This document shows positions 36,900-49,338 of a DNA stretch of 64,000 bases, in pieces (the stretch's first letter is position 1; the number at the start of each line of letters is the position of its first letter). The DNA is taken from contig CANTUQ010000055.1 of NCBI GenBank assembly GCA_947683425.1, forward strand, positions 10,019,501-10,083,500, written 5' to 3'. The notes beneath the pieces are model-generated. The model was not told where the DNA came from. It made no database searches and saw nothing but the letters and a program-made list of their open reading frames with translations. The position numbers and the translations under genes were made by a program. Source of the DNA: Excoecaria cochinchinensis. Its lineage: Eukaryota > Streptophyta > Magnoliopsida > Malpighiales > Euphorbiaceae.

Positions 36900-39800
36900 T
36901 GTAACACCCCCATCGCCGTCCCCGTTGGAAGGACGCCGACGGACGCGCTACACGACGCTTACACATACAGATATACACATGCACAATGCGAAAGCATACA
37001 TTCATACATAACATACATACAGAAATACGGGTGAATTAAAAACTTACCTTACCTGAGGCACAGATTGAACATGCAATAACTCACGCACATGCAGGCACTA
37101 AGCAAAAGCATACACAGAAGCATACATATAACCATATAACGGAAGCATAAGCGAAATAATAAAACAAAGGAATAACTAAACATAAACGCATATTAACTAT
37201 TACATTCCCAAAGTAATCTCAAGGTCATTACCTGATAAATTACATAAATAATATTACAGAAATACAAAAGCTGAATTACAGAAGCTAAACAAAATACAGA
37301 ACTTCTAACTCCTATGTGGCCGACCTTGCAGAAGCGTGACTCGAACAGAACCAAACCTGCCACCTGCACGGAAAGGAAATCCGTGCTAAGCGATAAACGC
37401 TTAGTGGGGAGAACACACAAGAGTATGGACGGCCATTCACAATGGTCGCCAAGGCAAAACACATTCAAATGGCAAATGCGGATATTCATAACATATAAAT
37501 AATTAGGCTTGCATAATAAAGGCATTCATTTCAATGCTCACAATCAAACCATAAACTCATGTCCAGGATAGACCAAAATAGACATAATACAATACACGTT
37601 ACAAGCATCATCATGCTGAACTACATACTATAACACATGCATAAACCTACATGGGTAGCAAATATCAACATCTTACCGTGCGGAGTCACATGAGCTTTAC
37701 ACATGCAATTGACATAACTAAGTACCCATGCATGAACTGACAATCAAACCATCATGTTAAGAATGCTAGTTAACCAACATACTTAGACATGCTAAACACA
37801 CACACACTAGTCAAAATCCAAGGTACAAAATCCAAAGCATCATATTACCGCTGCGCAACTCTCATATAAAAAGTATCAAGCGAAAACACTCTAATAGCGG
37901 AGACTGAAAGCATAATCACATAACATTACATTCATATCATCAACATGCAGAAAGTACAGTAATCATCACATACTTACCATCACAACTGCTTCGGTTCACA
38001 TGCTAATAAATAACAAAACATGCTTAAGTCACATACATAAATATTCTAGTCGAATCATATTCAAAGCATTCAGAAACTTATAACAAATCATATGACAAGT
38101 ACGGATAATCATGTTAGATATAAAATCATGCTTACTTAATACAGACATACATTCTGAAGCCCGAAGTCACATTCATATACATATAAACTGGTTTCTGAAA
38201 TCCTTATCATCATCAATCGGATATCACATTCTGATAGCTATTTCAAAGCAGCATAAAACAAACCATCAAAGCACCTGCTGACTCACAATAGTGGATAACG
38301 AGTGTACTGATTAGTACCTTACGGGTACAAGTCGGCCAAAGGGTACCTTACGGGTACGAATCGAAAACCATTTTTCGTTTATCACAAAAGCATTTTACTG
38401 ATGGGGGATCTTAACCCGATCCAAATACATTAAAAAGGATCACGAGGATCCGTACTGATGGGGGGTTCGCGAGGAACCAGTCGGGGGACCTGATCAGGGT
38501 CCAAACGTTCAAAGGGCGCTGCAGCTACATAAGACTCTATTAGGCATGCCTAACTATCCACTAGACTGACTCTCGCAGGTCATGCATAAAACAATTCACA
38601 TTACGAATCGCACAACGCATAAATATATATATACATCATGCATAAACCAGAGTACAATAGACATATAACATGCTCATAAAGTCGGTCGTATATCATACAA
38701 TTCGCATTGCAAAACATATTACAGTCCATACACTTTAACATTAAACAATGTTCTAAAGCATGACAAGAATCAGGTATAGAAACACTACCATGCCAATGGT
38801 TATCAATACAAAATCCTAATCATGCGTTAGGTGAAGATAACTAAGTAAGATCATGCATAATCCAAATTACATTTAAACATAACACATTGAGTTCAAAGGC
38901 TAAAGCATAGCCATGTATTCAGACATCAACCATATGATTCAAATAAGTTTGGCATAGCAGGATGTCAATCATACTTCATACAAGTCATATACTGGAGCAT
39001 GCAATAATTCAATCAATCACATTTAACATTAATCATAATACTAAAGCATATCAGGAACACATGAGGAAATCATACTATGCCAATGACCAAAGACGCATCA
39101 TTATAATCGGGGAAAGTTACAGCATAATCTTAAGCATGGCAAATTATTCTTAAAGAAGAAACAAACTAAAGATATGCATAACATAATTCACATTAAGACA
39201 GAACGTGTTTGGGACTAAACAATCAGAAAGTCATCCTTCATAATTCCTTCGCATTCAAAATATGACGTGCAATACATATCACGACAATAATCATATCACA
39301 GTCCAAACCATACCGTTGAAATCCCACAATCATTTAACAGGATCACTATAATCCAAAACTTATTCCAAAATACCACATATAACTTACTATAGATAACATA
39401 TTACTAATACCAAATAAATTGGGATAATCCATCATATCAGCAAGGTAACATAGCACACAGTAAAGAAAAATACCATAAAAAGCGTTTGGAAATCATTTTA
39501 TAAAAACTGGTCGCTTAGGGAAAGAAAAACAGAAGCAAAACAGAAGAATCGGGAGACCTGAGCAACCTTCACGTCACGTGAAGGTTGCTCACGTCTTGTG
39601 AGCATAGCTCACGCCTTGTGAGCATTGCTCACGTCACGTGAGCATAGCTCACGCCTCGTGAGCAATTGCTCACGTCGCGTGAGCCTAGCTCACGTAGCGT
39701 GAGCATTGCTCACCTAGCGTGAGCATGGCTCACGTCACGTGAGCCGCTTCCTTCTTCTTCCCCGCTATCGCAAACATGCAGATTTCCCATCGTTTTCCCA

Positions 39801-40884
39801 GAAATTCTTTCTAAAACCACTCAGAATTCATTGAATCATGCATAAACTCTTACCTTAACACTCAGATGCATAACCCAACATACTCGAGATCAAACTAAAC
39901 TCAGCATTCCAGAAATTAATCAAACATTCAAAATCAAGCATAACCACATTTAATCCATTCAAGAACATAAACCCTAAAACTTACAGTAAGTTCAAAACAC
40001 ATACTCAATAACTTCCATTCAATCCTATACATGCATTATTAACACATCTAATCACATAAATCATACGTATTCTCATGCTAAAACACACCAAATTCCATAA
40101 ACTAAACAAAACATATATTTACATCCTACGTGAGAATAGGGCAGAGACATTCATCAAAAACACAAACTGGGATTGAAGAACAGAGAGCTCCCAAACATTG
40201 CATGAAATCAAAACACTCCCAAACCTGGAAATGACGATCCAAAATCACGCTTCAAGATCAGTCCTCAATCCTTTCCTTGCCTTTACTTTGCTTCTTCTTA
40301 CAATCCAAAACTTGCACAAAGAAGAATCCACAGTTACTCTTCAAAACCCTAACTCAACCAAAAACCATGAGAAGAAGAAGAACAACAACACGCAGGAAAC
40401 AGAAATTCCAACTCACCTCTTCAAACAAAGCATAATCCAAGCCAAACACAACTCCAAGCCAAATGACAAAGAAAGGAAAAGCAAAGAAAGGAGAAGAGAA
40501 GAAGAAGGGAGGGCGTGAGAGGAGGGGACGGGAAAGCCAAACCAAAAATCTGTGTTCCCTCTTCTCTCTTCCTCTTCTTCTTTTTCTTCTTTCAATGCCC
40601 ACCTAACAGTCCACTTGGAAACACTTAATTGGACCACAAAATCCACTCAAACTTTTCAAACCAAGGTACCATACTTGAGTCATACCCAATCATTTCCAAA
40701 ACCACTCATATCCTACTTCCATACACCACAAGCATACACTAGCACTTCTCTTCTTAACACACTTAATTAATTAATTACCATTAAGTCCTTATTATCCAAA
40801 TTTTCATACACAAATTACTGAAATACCCTTCCGATCTCGACTTAGCATGCACAATCCCGACTAGGGCCATTTTGGGGTGTGACA
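36900..40884 (-). mobile_element. Solo LTR C inside LTR A
   Basis: 3,985 bp from TGTAACACCCCC to GGGGTGTGACA, with no interior, flanked by a perfect target duplication TTTTC (36895-36899 and 40885-40889). The uninterrupted site TATACATTTTCCATTAGG is in the right LTR of A near 46091. Related to the B LTRs. Stem-loop at 37386-37404. The palindrome array (39565-39755) uses GCTCACG/CGTGAGC arms, unlike B. Confidence 0.93.
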
Positions 40885-42618
40885 TTTTCCATTAGGAAAA
40901 CTCAATTCATAAATATGCATACTTGTTCATATCATACATGATCAATATCACAAGCATATCCTGTTCGATAATTAAAAAGCATATATACATTTAATTTCAT
41001 TATTAAACTCTTATGCTATAGCTTTAATCACATATAATTTGGATTGACAACCACCCACATACTCATTTCATAAGGTTAGAAATGAGTTGGACATACTATA
41101 GGAACTTACCATGAAGTTTGGGTGCATTTCGGGAAGAAAAACACTCAAAATATGCATATTAGGAGGGGGTCACGGTGGTAACCAATTGGTTGTGACCGTG
41201 AGCTCCAAAAATGAGCATTATGCCCAGCATTTTCATATGTTACGTTGGTAATGAATTTGGTTACAACCGTGACCTACAAAAAATTTACAAATAGAAGCTA
41301 GAATTCAGGACAGCTTCACAACTCATTTTTGTTCATCCTAAACGGGTATCTAAACTACATTTTTAGGAAAAACTTCCTCTTAAAATTTGTTCCTTAAGAT
41401 GTTAACTTTCAAATGTATCAAATTTCAGATCAATTGGACATCTATAACTTCATATATGATCTAAACAACCTATAGTGCTCCCCTAAACCCAGCTAGAGAA
41501 GATAGCTCTACTTCATTACCAATTTTGAGACCCTTACAGGTAAAATTTGCTCAAAAATATTTCTAAGACATTTGTAGAAATATGTCTTAGCTTTCAAACG
41601 GCACTAGTTCCATATCAATTGGAGTTCTAAAACTCACAATAAGGCCTAATAACCGAAGAAATGTCAAGTGCATTCTAACCCAGTTTTCACCCAAAAACCT
41701 ATTCACATGCACAAATGAACAATTTAAACCAACACTCACTAGCATCATCATAAATCATCAACAACACATTCAAGAAGCTTATATCATATATGAATATACA
41801 AAAATTCATATATATAAATGAAAGTTTTTCAAACCTCTATAAAGCATAACCCACTATCCTCTTCAAGCTTTAATCCTCAATCTTTTCCTTTACTTTGCTT
41901 CTTCTTATCACCAACCACTTGCACCCACAAAACCCAAAAAAATTTTCTTAATCCACACCCTCGATCCCAAGTCAAAAGCAAACCTAAAAGGAGAAGAAGA
42001 TCAGAGCATAAATAACTAAACCCTAACCACTTACCTCTTCAATCATGCTTCCCAAGCTCCACCAAATCAACTCTAACTCACTCAAAACCAAAAGATTGAG
42101 CAAGGAATGGGAAGGAAAGGAAAAGAAAATGGAGAATAGGGAGGAAGAGAGGGCAAAAACGGGGACTCCTCTCCCTTACACTTAGTCTTTCTTTTACACT
42201 AAATGCACACCTACCCAATTCCACTTGTCCACTTCCTATAGGTTCACATGTCATAATCTTACAAGCCCACTTTGACTTACTCAAACATGCACCATACACC
42301 AAACACACACAAGCACATCTTATAATAATATCTTCATGGTACTAAACTTAAGTCACACCCTAACATTTCCTTATAACCCACTTTTCATCCAAGGCACCAT
42401 GCTCATAAACCACACAATAAAAATCTCTTAGCCCACATACATCCTACTACCATACACTACAAGCATACCATAATAATTCCTTCACTTAACTTATTTAATT
42501 AATTTCTTAGCAAATAAATCATTCTTATCCATATTACTCATGTACAAATTACCGAATTACCCTCACTCACTTCGACTGAGCAAGCATATTCCGACTAGGC
42601 CCGGTTTGGGGTGTGAAA
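40885..42618 (-). mobile_element. Element A left LTR, segment 3
   Basis: Matches about 46100-47834 of the right LTR. Includes GTCACGGTGGTAACC-type palindromes (41165-41275) and a purine block (about 42095-42165). The terminal bases read TGTGAAA rather than TGTGACA, a point change in the LTR end. Confidence 0.92.
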
Positions 42619-42655
42619 AATCTTCCCTCCTAAAAGAATTTCGTCCTCGAAATTC
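42619..42655 (-). promoter_or_regulatory. Polypurine tract and palindrome of element A
   Basis: TTAGGAGGGAAGATT in element sense adjoins the 3' LTR, and GAATTTCG-AGGA-CGAAATTC lies at 42636-42655. No pol gene is present beside it. Confidence 0.85.
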
Positions 42656-43045
42656 ACTTACACCAAACATACGATACTTTCTTTAACCAATACTATGCTT
42701 GCTCCTTTCACTCTTAATCCTTAATAACAAATAGTACACCTATACCCTGTCAGCTTCCTCTCCATCAAAACACGTATGCAAATGCTTATCATGTATGGTC
42801 AAAGATATGATGATGCAATGACTAGGTGATGATTCATGTATGTAGAATAATGCGGAAGAAATGCAATTGATTCTAAAATGATGTACTTTATCCCATCCCC
42901 ATGATTCAAGATGCTTTTATTCAAACACTTTTCTGGAGATAGCCGACAGGTATATAGAGTACTACCAAAACCTTATAGAATCCCAATACTCATGCACTTC
43001 AAAATATTAAAAGAACAACTTGCTCAAACATATTAATATAAACTT
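42656..43045 (-). other. Element A non-coding interior
   Basis: No domain recognised on either strand. It holds the block conserved with element B (42735-42970). Confidence 0.7.
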
Positions 43046-43537
43046 ACTGGAAGGCTCTGCAGGCTCCGTCACTATTCTACGGTGCTCAACAAATCCAGCT
43101 GGTCCACGAGTAGCTCTAAGCAAATCCTCCATATCCTTTCTAACTTATCGAGCAAGGTTCTCTCTTGACTTCGAACAATTGGCAAGCTAATGGGCTTTGC
43201 TGCCACATCGAAAACAAGCTCCAGTGAGCTTCCGACAAAGACCCCAATGTTGCTTCTGACAGAATTGGCATACTGGAGCTTCTCGAATCCTTTTCTTTGC
43301 TGACACTTCACTGCCCGAAAATTTTCTTTTCTGAGGTATCTCCCGAACAAAATCCTGAGGAACGCGAGGGGTAGTTAACCTATCCAAAATCCGAATCAAC
43401 CCTCGCACTAGGGCCCTATCATCGGAAACAGAACTAGAATCCCTAGCCAGAGGACGCTCGGAAACACTCTGATCAACACTAACTGGATTCACACTTTCCG
43501 TCGTCTCGTCCACATTCTCACTAGGGTCAGACTCCAT
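43046..43537 (-). pseudogene. gag: Capsid-deleted Gag of element A (N-terminus plus zinc knuckle)
   Basis: ATG at 43537 opens MESDPSENVDETTESVNPVS, runs through LIRILDRLTTPRVPQDFVRE, and then passes in frame into a basic segment and the nucleocapsid motif CQFCQKQHWGLCRKLTGACF, followed by RCGSKAH. The whole capsid domain found in G and D is missing. A TAG at 43187-43189 falls inside the CCHC knuckle just before LANC. Beyond it the same frame continues (RKDMEDLLRATRGPAGFVEH) to about 43046 with one more stop near 43145. If the stops are recent, the element may have encoded a small RNA-binding Gag without capsid. Confidence 0.75.
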
Positions 43538-43680
43538 CTAACACAACACACACAAGACAAGACGCATCTGCATTAGGCCACGACACAAAACCGACTTTCA
43601 AACAAAGACTTGACACATAATAAGTAACATACAAATACTCGATACTCAAACAAATAAGACAACCAGAATCGTCAAACCAT

Positions 43681-43692
43681 GCTCTGATACCA
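43681..43692 (-). promoter_or_regulatory. Primer-binding site of element A (initiator Met tRNA)
   Basis: The reverse complement reads TGGTATCAGAGC, five bases inside the 5' LTR start at 43698. Confidence 0.9.
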
Positions 43693-43697
43693 CTAAA

Positions 43698-46600
43698 TGT
43701 AACACCCCAACCCATACGTAGGCGAACCCATCCTCAAGGGAGTAGGAAGCCGTACGAGTATGTGTGTTACCGAACAGAAGCGATACAAAGCATATAGCTA
43801 TGAAAGAATTTAAAACTTTAAGGAGCAAAAACTGAACATACATAATTCACAAATGCGCATATTTTAAATGAAAGCATACACATATACAAATTTACAATCA
43901 TACAATAGGAGCCTCAGACGGAAGATCGGACAGAGGAAATACTTAAGACATAAATATAAAAATATTTACATCGCCTAAAATTTTACATCATTCTCTTTAT
44001 ATATTATTACATATACATATTATACAGAATTACAAAATCCAGGCTACAGAAACTGAACAAAATGCAAAACTTCTAGCTCCTATGTGGCTGACCCTGCAGA
44101 TGCGCGACTCGAACAAAAGCAAACCTGCCACCTGCACGGGGAAAAGAACCCGTGCTAAGCGATAACACTTAGTGGGGAGAATACACGAAAATATAGATGG
44201 CCATTCACAATGGTCGCCAAGGCATAACACATACACAATGGTGAATGCATAAAATCTTAACAGATAAATATACATGCTTGCATAATATAGCCATGCACTC
44301 GAATGTCCTTAACTACGTTCATACACTCATATGATTACACACCTAATTATCATGCAAAATCATTATATATATCCAACATACTTTTGTTATGCCAAAAGAT
44401 ATACACCAGCCCAAACCAAAGATACGACGTCCAAAACACCACACTTCCACTGCGCAAGCCTATTACATAAATTATCATGCCATGAAACATAAACACATAA
44501 TAACATACCGAAATTACTACGATAGCTAACAACAAGGAGCTATATAGCATCATATTAAATTTGTTACATATGCTAATTCAAGATCATAAGTATGCAAATC
44601 AGTATATTTAATCTTAATAACTAACACTACATATTCACGTTAATATACATATACTTCAACCACAGTATTCTGTAATTCAGACTCGCATTCATATACATAT
44701 TAATTACTCAAAACTACTATACAGAAATATAGTGTCCATATTATGTGACACAAAGACTTCACATACACATACTATAAACAAGACCATTTACAGATAACCA
44801 CAAAGGTACAATATACAGGTCAGAGTTACATTTAGCCTGTTCAGAGACTTGTAATCACATTCACATATCCCAAAATTATACTCATACGGATATCACATTC
44901 TTATGTTCGTAACTAATCAGAATCGCATGCTTTTAAACACAACATAACAAATCATACACCTGCTGACTCACAATAGTGGATATCGAGTAACTGAATTGTA
45001 CCTTACGGGTACGAATCGAACACATAAGGTACCTTACGGGTACCAATCGAACACATAAGGCACCTTACGGGTACCAATCGAACACATAGGGTACCTTACG
45101 AGTACCAATCGAACACATAAGGTACCTTACAGGTATAAGTCAAAAAGCAACATCATCTTTTTCCACATTCCAAAAACATTTCACATAAAAGGGTTCGCAA
45201 GGAACCAGCCAGGGACCTGATCAGGGTCCGTTCGTTCAAAGGATGCTGCAGCTACACATAACTCTATTAGGCATGCCTAACTATCAACTTACTTGAATCT
45301 AGCAGGTCATACATCATTCAAATCATGTGTCAAATCAGACAGTATATAAATATCCTCATACATAATCCAGAGTATAGTAGACCTATAAAGAAATTCACAA
45401 CATCAACTATGCATCATATTATTCATATTACGAAGCATACAATATAATTCTATCAACATACTTTAGCACTATTCAATGTTCTAAAACTTATCAGAGTCAA
45501 ATATGGAAACATTATCGTGCCAATCATTAACTTAACACCAAAACTTTACCTTTAACAACTAAACACTCTTTACAAACACAGGGTAGGTCACGGTCACAAC
45601 TAAATTTGTTGTTACCGTGACATACCAAACTCTCGGCAGAATGTAATCTTGGGGTACCTCACGGTGGTAACCCATTAGGTTGTCACCGTGACATACCCAC
45701 ACTCCCAAAATAGAATGCACTTCTGGGGTACCTCACGGTGGTAACCCATTAGGTTGTCAATGTGACATACCCATTGCCCAGAACAAAATGTTATTCCACA
45801 CACACTTATCATATCATTCATACCAACTATTTGAACATTTATATAAATACTTACTTACCCGCTTTGCCGCATTATGGGTCTCCATTAAAAAGAGGAATTA
45901 ATAAGCTAAAAGCATTAAAGCACATTTACAATTATCGTAATATATAATCACTCAAATATCCACATGAACCATAATAGCATCATAGATATCTTGCATACTA
46001 ATACGTTCTATAACATTTATTATCAATGCATGCATCGTATAATATTGTTAGGTAATTACTTTAATCACGCATTCATTGCTCATATCCCCTATATACATTT
46101 TCCATTAGGCAAACGCAATTCATAAATATGCATACTTGTTCATATCATACATGATCAATATCACAAGCATATCCTGTTCGATAATTAAAAAGCATATATA
46201 CATTGAATTTCATTATTAAACTCTTCTGCTATAGCTTTAATCACTTATAATTTGGATTGATAACCACCCACATACTCATTTCATAAGGTTAGAAATGAGT
46301 TGGACATGCTATAGGAACTTACCATGAAGTTCGGGTGCATTTCGGGAAGAAAAATACTAAAAATATGCATATTAGGAGGGGGGTCACGGTGGTAACCAAT
46401 TGCTTGTCACCGTGAGCTCCAAAAATGAGCATTCTGTCCAGCATTTTCATATGTCACGGTGGTAATCAATTTGGTTACAACCGTGACCTACCAAAAATTT
46501 GCAAAACAGAAGCTAGAATTAAGGACTCCTTCACAACTCATTTTTGTTCAGCCTAAACCGGCATCTAAACTACATTTTTAGGCAAAACTTCCTTCTTAAC

Positions 46601-47834
46601 ATTTGTTCCCTAAGATGTTAATTTTCAAATGTAATAAATGTCAGATCAATTGGACATCTATAACTTCATATATGATCTAAACAACCTATAGTGCTCCCCT
46701 AAACCCGGCTAGAGAAGATAGCTCTACTTCATGACCGCTTTTGAGATCCTTACAGATAAAATTAGCTCAAACATATTTCTAAGCCATTTGTAGGAATATG
46801 TCTTAGATTTCAAACGGCACTAGTCTCATATCTATTGGAGTTATAAAACTCACAATACGGCCTAATAACCGAAGAAAGATCAAGTGCATTCTAACCCAGT
46901 TTTCACCCAAAAACCTATTCACATGGACAAATGAACAATTTAAACCAACACTCACTACCATCATCATAAATCATCAACAACACATTCAAGAAGCTTATAT
47001 CATACTTGAATATACAAAAATTCATATATATAAAAGAAAGTTTCCCAAACCTCTATAAAGCATAACCCACTATCCTATTCAAGCTTTAATCCTCAATCTT
47101 TTCCTTTACTTTGCTTCTTCTTATCACCAATCACTTGCACCCATAAAACCCAAAAAAAATTTCTTAATCCACACCCTAGATCCCAAATCAAAAGCAAACC
47201 TAAAAGGAGAAGAAGATCAAAGCATAAATAACTAAACCCTAACCACTTACCTCTTCAATCATGCTTCCCAAGCTCTACCAAATCAACTCTAACTCACTCA
47301 AAACCAAAAGATTGAGCAAGGAATGGGAAGGAAAGGAAAAGAAAATGGAGAATAGGGAGGAAGAGAGGGCAAAAACGGGGACTCCTTTCCCTTACACTTA
47401 GTCTTTCTTTTACACTAAATGCACACCTACCCAATTCCACTTGTCCACTTCCTATAGGTTCACATGTCATAATCTTACAAGCCCACTTTGACTTACTCAA
47501 ATATGCACCATACACCAAACACACACAAGCACCTCTTACAATAATATCTTCATGGTACTAAACTTAAGTCACACCCTAACATTTCCTTATAACCCACTTT
47601 TCATCCAAGGCACCATGCTCATAAACCACACAATAAAAATCTCTTAGCCCACATACATCCTACTACCATACACTACAAGCATACCATAATAATTCCTTCA
47701 CTTAACTTATTTAATTAATTTCTTAGCAAATAAATCCTTCTTATCCATATTACTCATGTACAAATTACCGAATTACCCTCACTCAGTCCGACTGAGCAAG
47801 CATATTCTGACTAGGCCAAGTTTGGGGTGTGACA
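43698..47834 (-). mobile_element. Element A right (5') LTR
   Basis: 4,137 bp, uninterrupted, so it gives the intact reference for the left LTR. Stem-loop 44155-44172, 31-bp minisatellite 45000-45139, palindromes 45590-45775 and 46380-46495, purine block about 47310-47375. Starts TGTAACACCCCAACCC and ends GGGGTGTGACA. Confidence 0.92.
45000..45139. repeat. 31-bp minisatellite in LTR A (right copy, about 5 units)
   Basis: Same unit as at 35760-35940, one unit fewer. The two LTRs were identical at insertion, so the copy number changed afterwards. Confidence 0.88.
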
Positions 47835-48250
47835 TCCAGAGCTTTTGCTTAACTGGCCTGCATTCTGGATAGGTAGGGTTTACATGTTCGGCGACTTCCT
47901 GGTCGATACCTTGCATATCTTCATAGGTCCAGGCAAAGACTTTCTCATATTTTTTTAAAAAAATTCTCTGAAATTTTATCCTCTCCTTAGGAGTTACGTC
48001 GGATGCTATCAAGATTTCCTTTGGATTTTCCAAGGTTCTGAGATTAAATGAGGTAGTATTAGTTGAGTTAATGTCAAATATAAATGATTTATGTTTGTGA
48101 TCATGCATAATGAAATCATGAAAAACAGCGCACAGGTAAGCAAAGCCATTCATCTCATTAACAAATTCAAAGTTACAAGCATAATTGTCAAATAGTTTAG
48201 GGATAAGAAGTACATCAAAAAAACTATCATTAACATCTTGCACTGATGCC
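47835..48250 (-). pseudogene. pol: Pol segment upstream of RT, Tat element
   Basis: In element sense from 48243: NDSFFDVLLIPKLFDNYACN, a spacer, then SDVTPKERIKFQRIFLKKYE, KVFAWTYEDMQGIDQEVAEH and CRPVKQKLW, where element A interrupts it. The FAW-YEDM-GID and PVKQKL motifs are the conserved stretch just before RT in Tat-lineage Pol. The frame then continues in the fragment ending at 25636. Confidence 0.82.
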
Positions 48251-48385
48251 GATGCTGAAGTTGATGGCCCGCTGCCTTAGTTGTTTGTGATCTTCAGGTT
48301 CTCCAATTCTGGCACCGCCACCTCATCTTCAACTTTTCCTTTGCCTTTCACCCGGGTGGCCAGTAGACTGTAAGTTACGATTTCT

Positions 48386-48781
48386 TCAGGAATTTCTTGA
48401 TCCCAAGGAATCCCAAAAGCCTTCTACTATTTTAAGCATTCCGCCAGACCAGTCAAAACCGTCATTGAAGATCTCGAAACTCAGGGTGATCTTGCCGCCA
48501 ATCCACTGTGGGTCGGCTTCTCCATAATTGGCGCATGCTGAAGCAGCCGGTACAAAGCTCTCTAAAATGTGCGAGACCTCTATATGCTTCTCCTCGAGTT
48601 TGTTCTTCTTAGCTTCGGTGGTGTAACCCAAACCTCTTCTGTCCTTTTGCCCCCATGTGGCGACAGGCATTTGAGGCCCTTGCGATTCTTTGCCCAAACC
48701 AGCTCTCGAGAGGAAATTCATTTTATTCTTCATGTTGACCACCTGAGGGCTCCCTATCAGATCATCCTCTTCATTCACCAC
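48386..48781 (-). pseudogene. pol: Pol linker with G-patch-like motif, Tat element
   Basis: Shifted by one frame relative to protease and the downstream RT segment. Shows MNFLSRAGLGKESQGPQMP and GQKDRRGLGY, a glycine-rich pair seen downstream of the protease in Tat/Ogre-type Pol, and DPQWIGGKITLSFEIFND. Two frameshifts, one near 48790-48890 and one near 48250-48386, flank it. Confidence 0.7.
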
Positions 48782-49200
48782 AGCCGCATGGAACCCACTA
48801 AAGGGTTGATTGGAAATCCCAAGTACCGATACTTGATTGTCGCTGGCTGCCTTGATGTCATGACTTGGCCCTCATAAGGGATCTTGATCATTTATTGGAG
48901 GGTGGACGAAACCCCTCCAAGCATGTGAAACCAGGGCCTCCCGAGTAGCACGGCGAAGTTAGCTGGGATAGGCAGGACAACAAATTTAGTTTCTGTCTCA
49001 ACTAGCCCAGTCCTCACTTGTGCCTTGAAAGTCCCAGCAGCCTGCCTCCTTGAATTGTCGTACGCGATGATGGTCAAGTCAGATCTGCTAAGCATGCTTT
49101 TATCCAAACCAAAGGCCGGGAGCGCAACCAAGGGGCACAAATTTATAGAAGAGCCGTCATCTACCATCACACAGGCTGTATGCTTGCCGTTGATCTATGC
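48782..49200 (-). pseudogene. Aspartic protease of the Tat element
   Basis: Reads VDDGSSINLCPLVALPAFGL, a variable loop, then FVVLPIPANFAVLLGRPWFH and LGGVSSTLQ. The catalytic triad appears as DDGS with the LLGRPW flap-side strand, the Tat/Ogre form. A stop at 48892-48894 follows STLQ, after which homology continues (MIKIPYEGQ). It processes Gag-Pol in active relatives. Confidence 0.8.
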
Positions 49201-49338
49201 CTTAATGTATAAAGGGTGATTGTGCTTTCGGCCCTCTGGTGGCAAATTTGCATCAGAATAAACCAAAATTTCCCCCAAGCTCCCCTTGACTAAACCCAGC
49301 AATTCAAACAGTGAGATGGTGGTGGCAATAGTGGATGC

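Larger units (their letters stand above)
25637..47834 (-). mobile_element. Element A: LARD-like non-autonomous Ty3/gypsy element with two nested insertions
   Basis: Left (3') LTR in three pieces (25637-26722, 35528-36899, 40885-42618), interior 42619-43697, right (5') LTR 43698-47834. LTRs are about 4.1 kb and the interior only 1.08 kb, the proportions of a large retrotransposon derivative. Flanks ACCAG (25632-25636) and TCCAG (47835-47839) are an imperfect 5-bp target duplication. It sits in the RT of the Tat element. B and solo LTR C later inserted in its left LTR. Confidence 0.9.

Noticed and set aside
36900..40884. Possibility that C is a complete element with interior
   Set aside because: It has one start, one end, one stem-loop and one palindrome array, and no primer site or polypurine tract. 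It is a solo LTR.
47779..47834. Apparent novel C-terminus (SHPKLGLVRICLLSRTE) of the Tat Pol segment
   Set aside because: The frame runs through the insertion site into LTR A. True Pol homology resumes on the other side of A at 25636.
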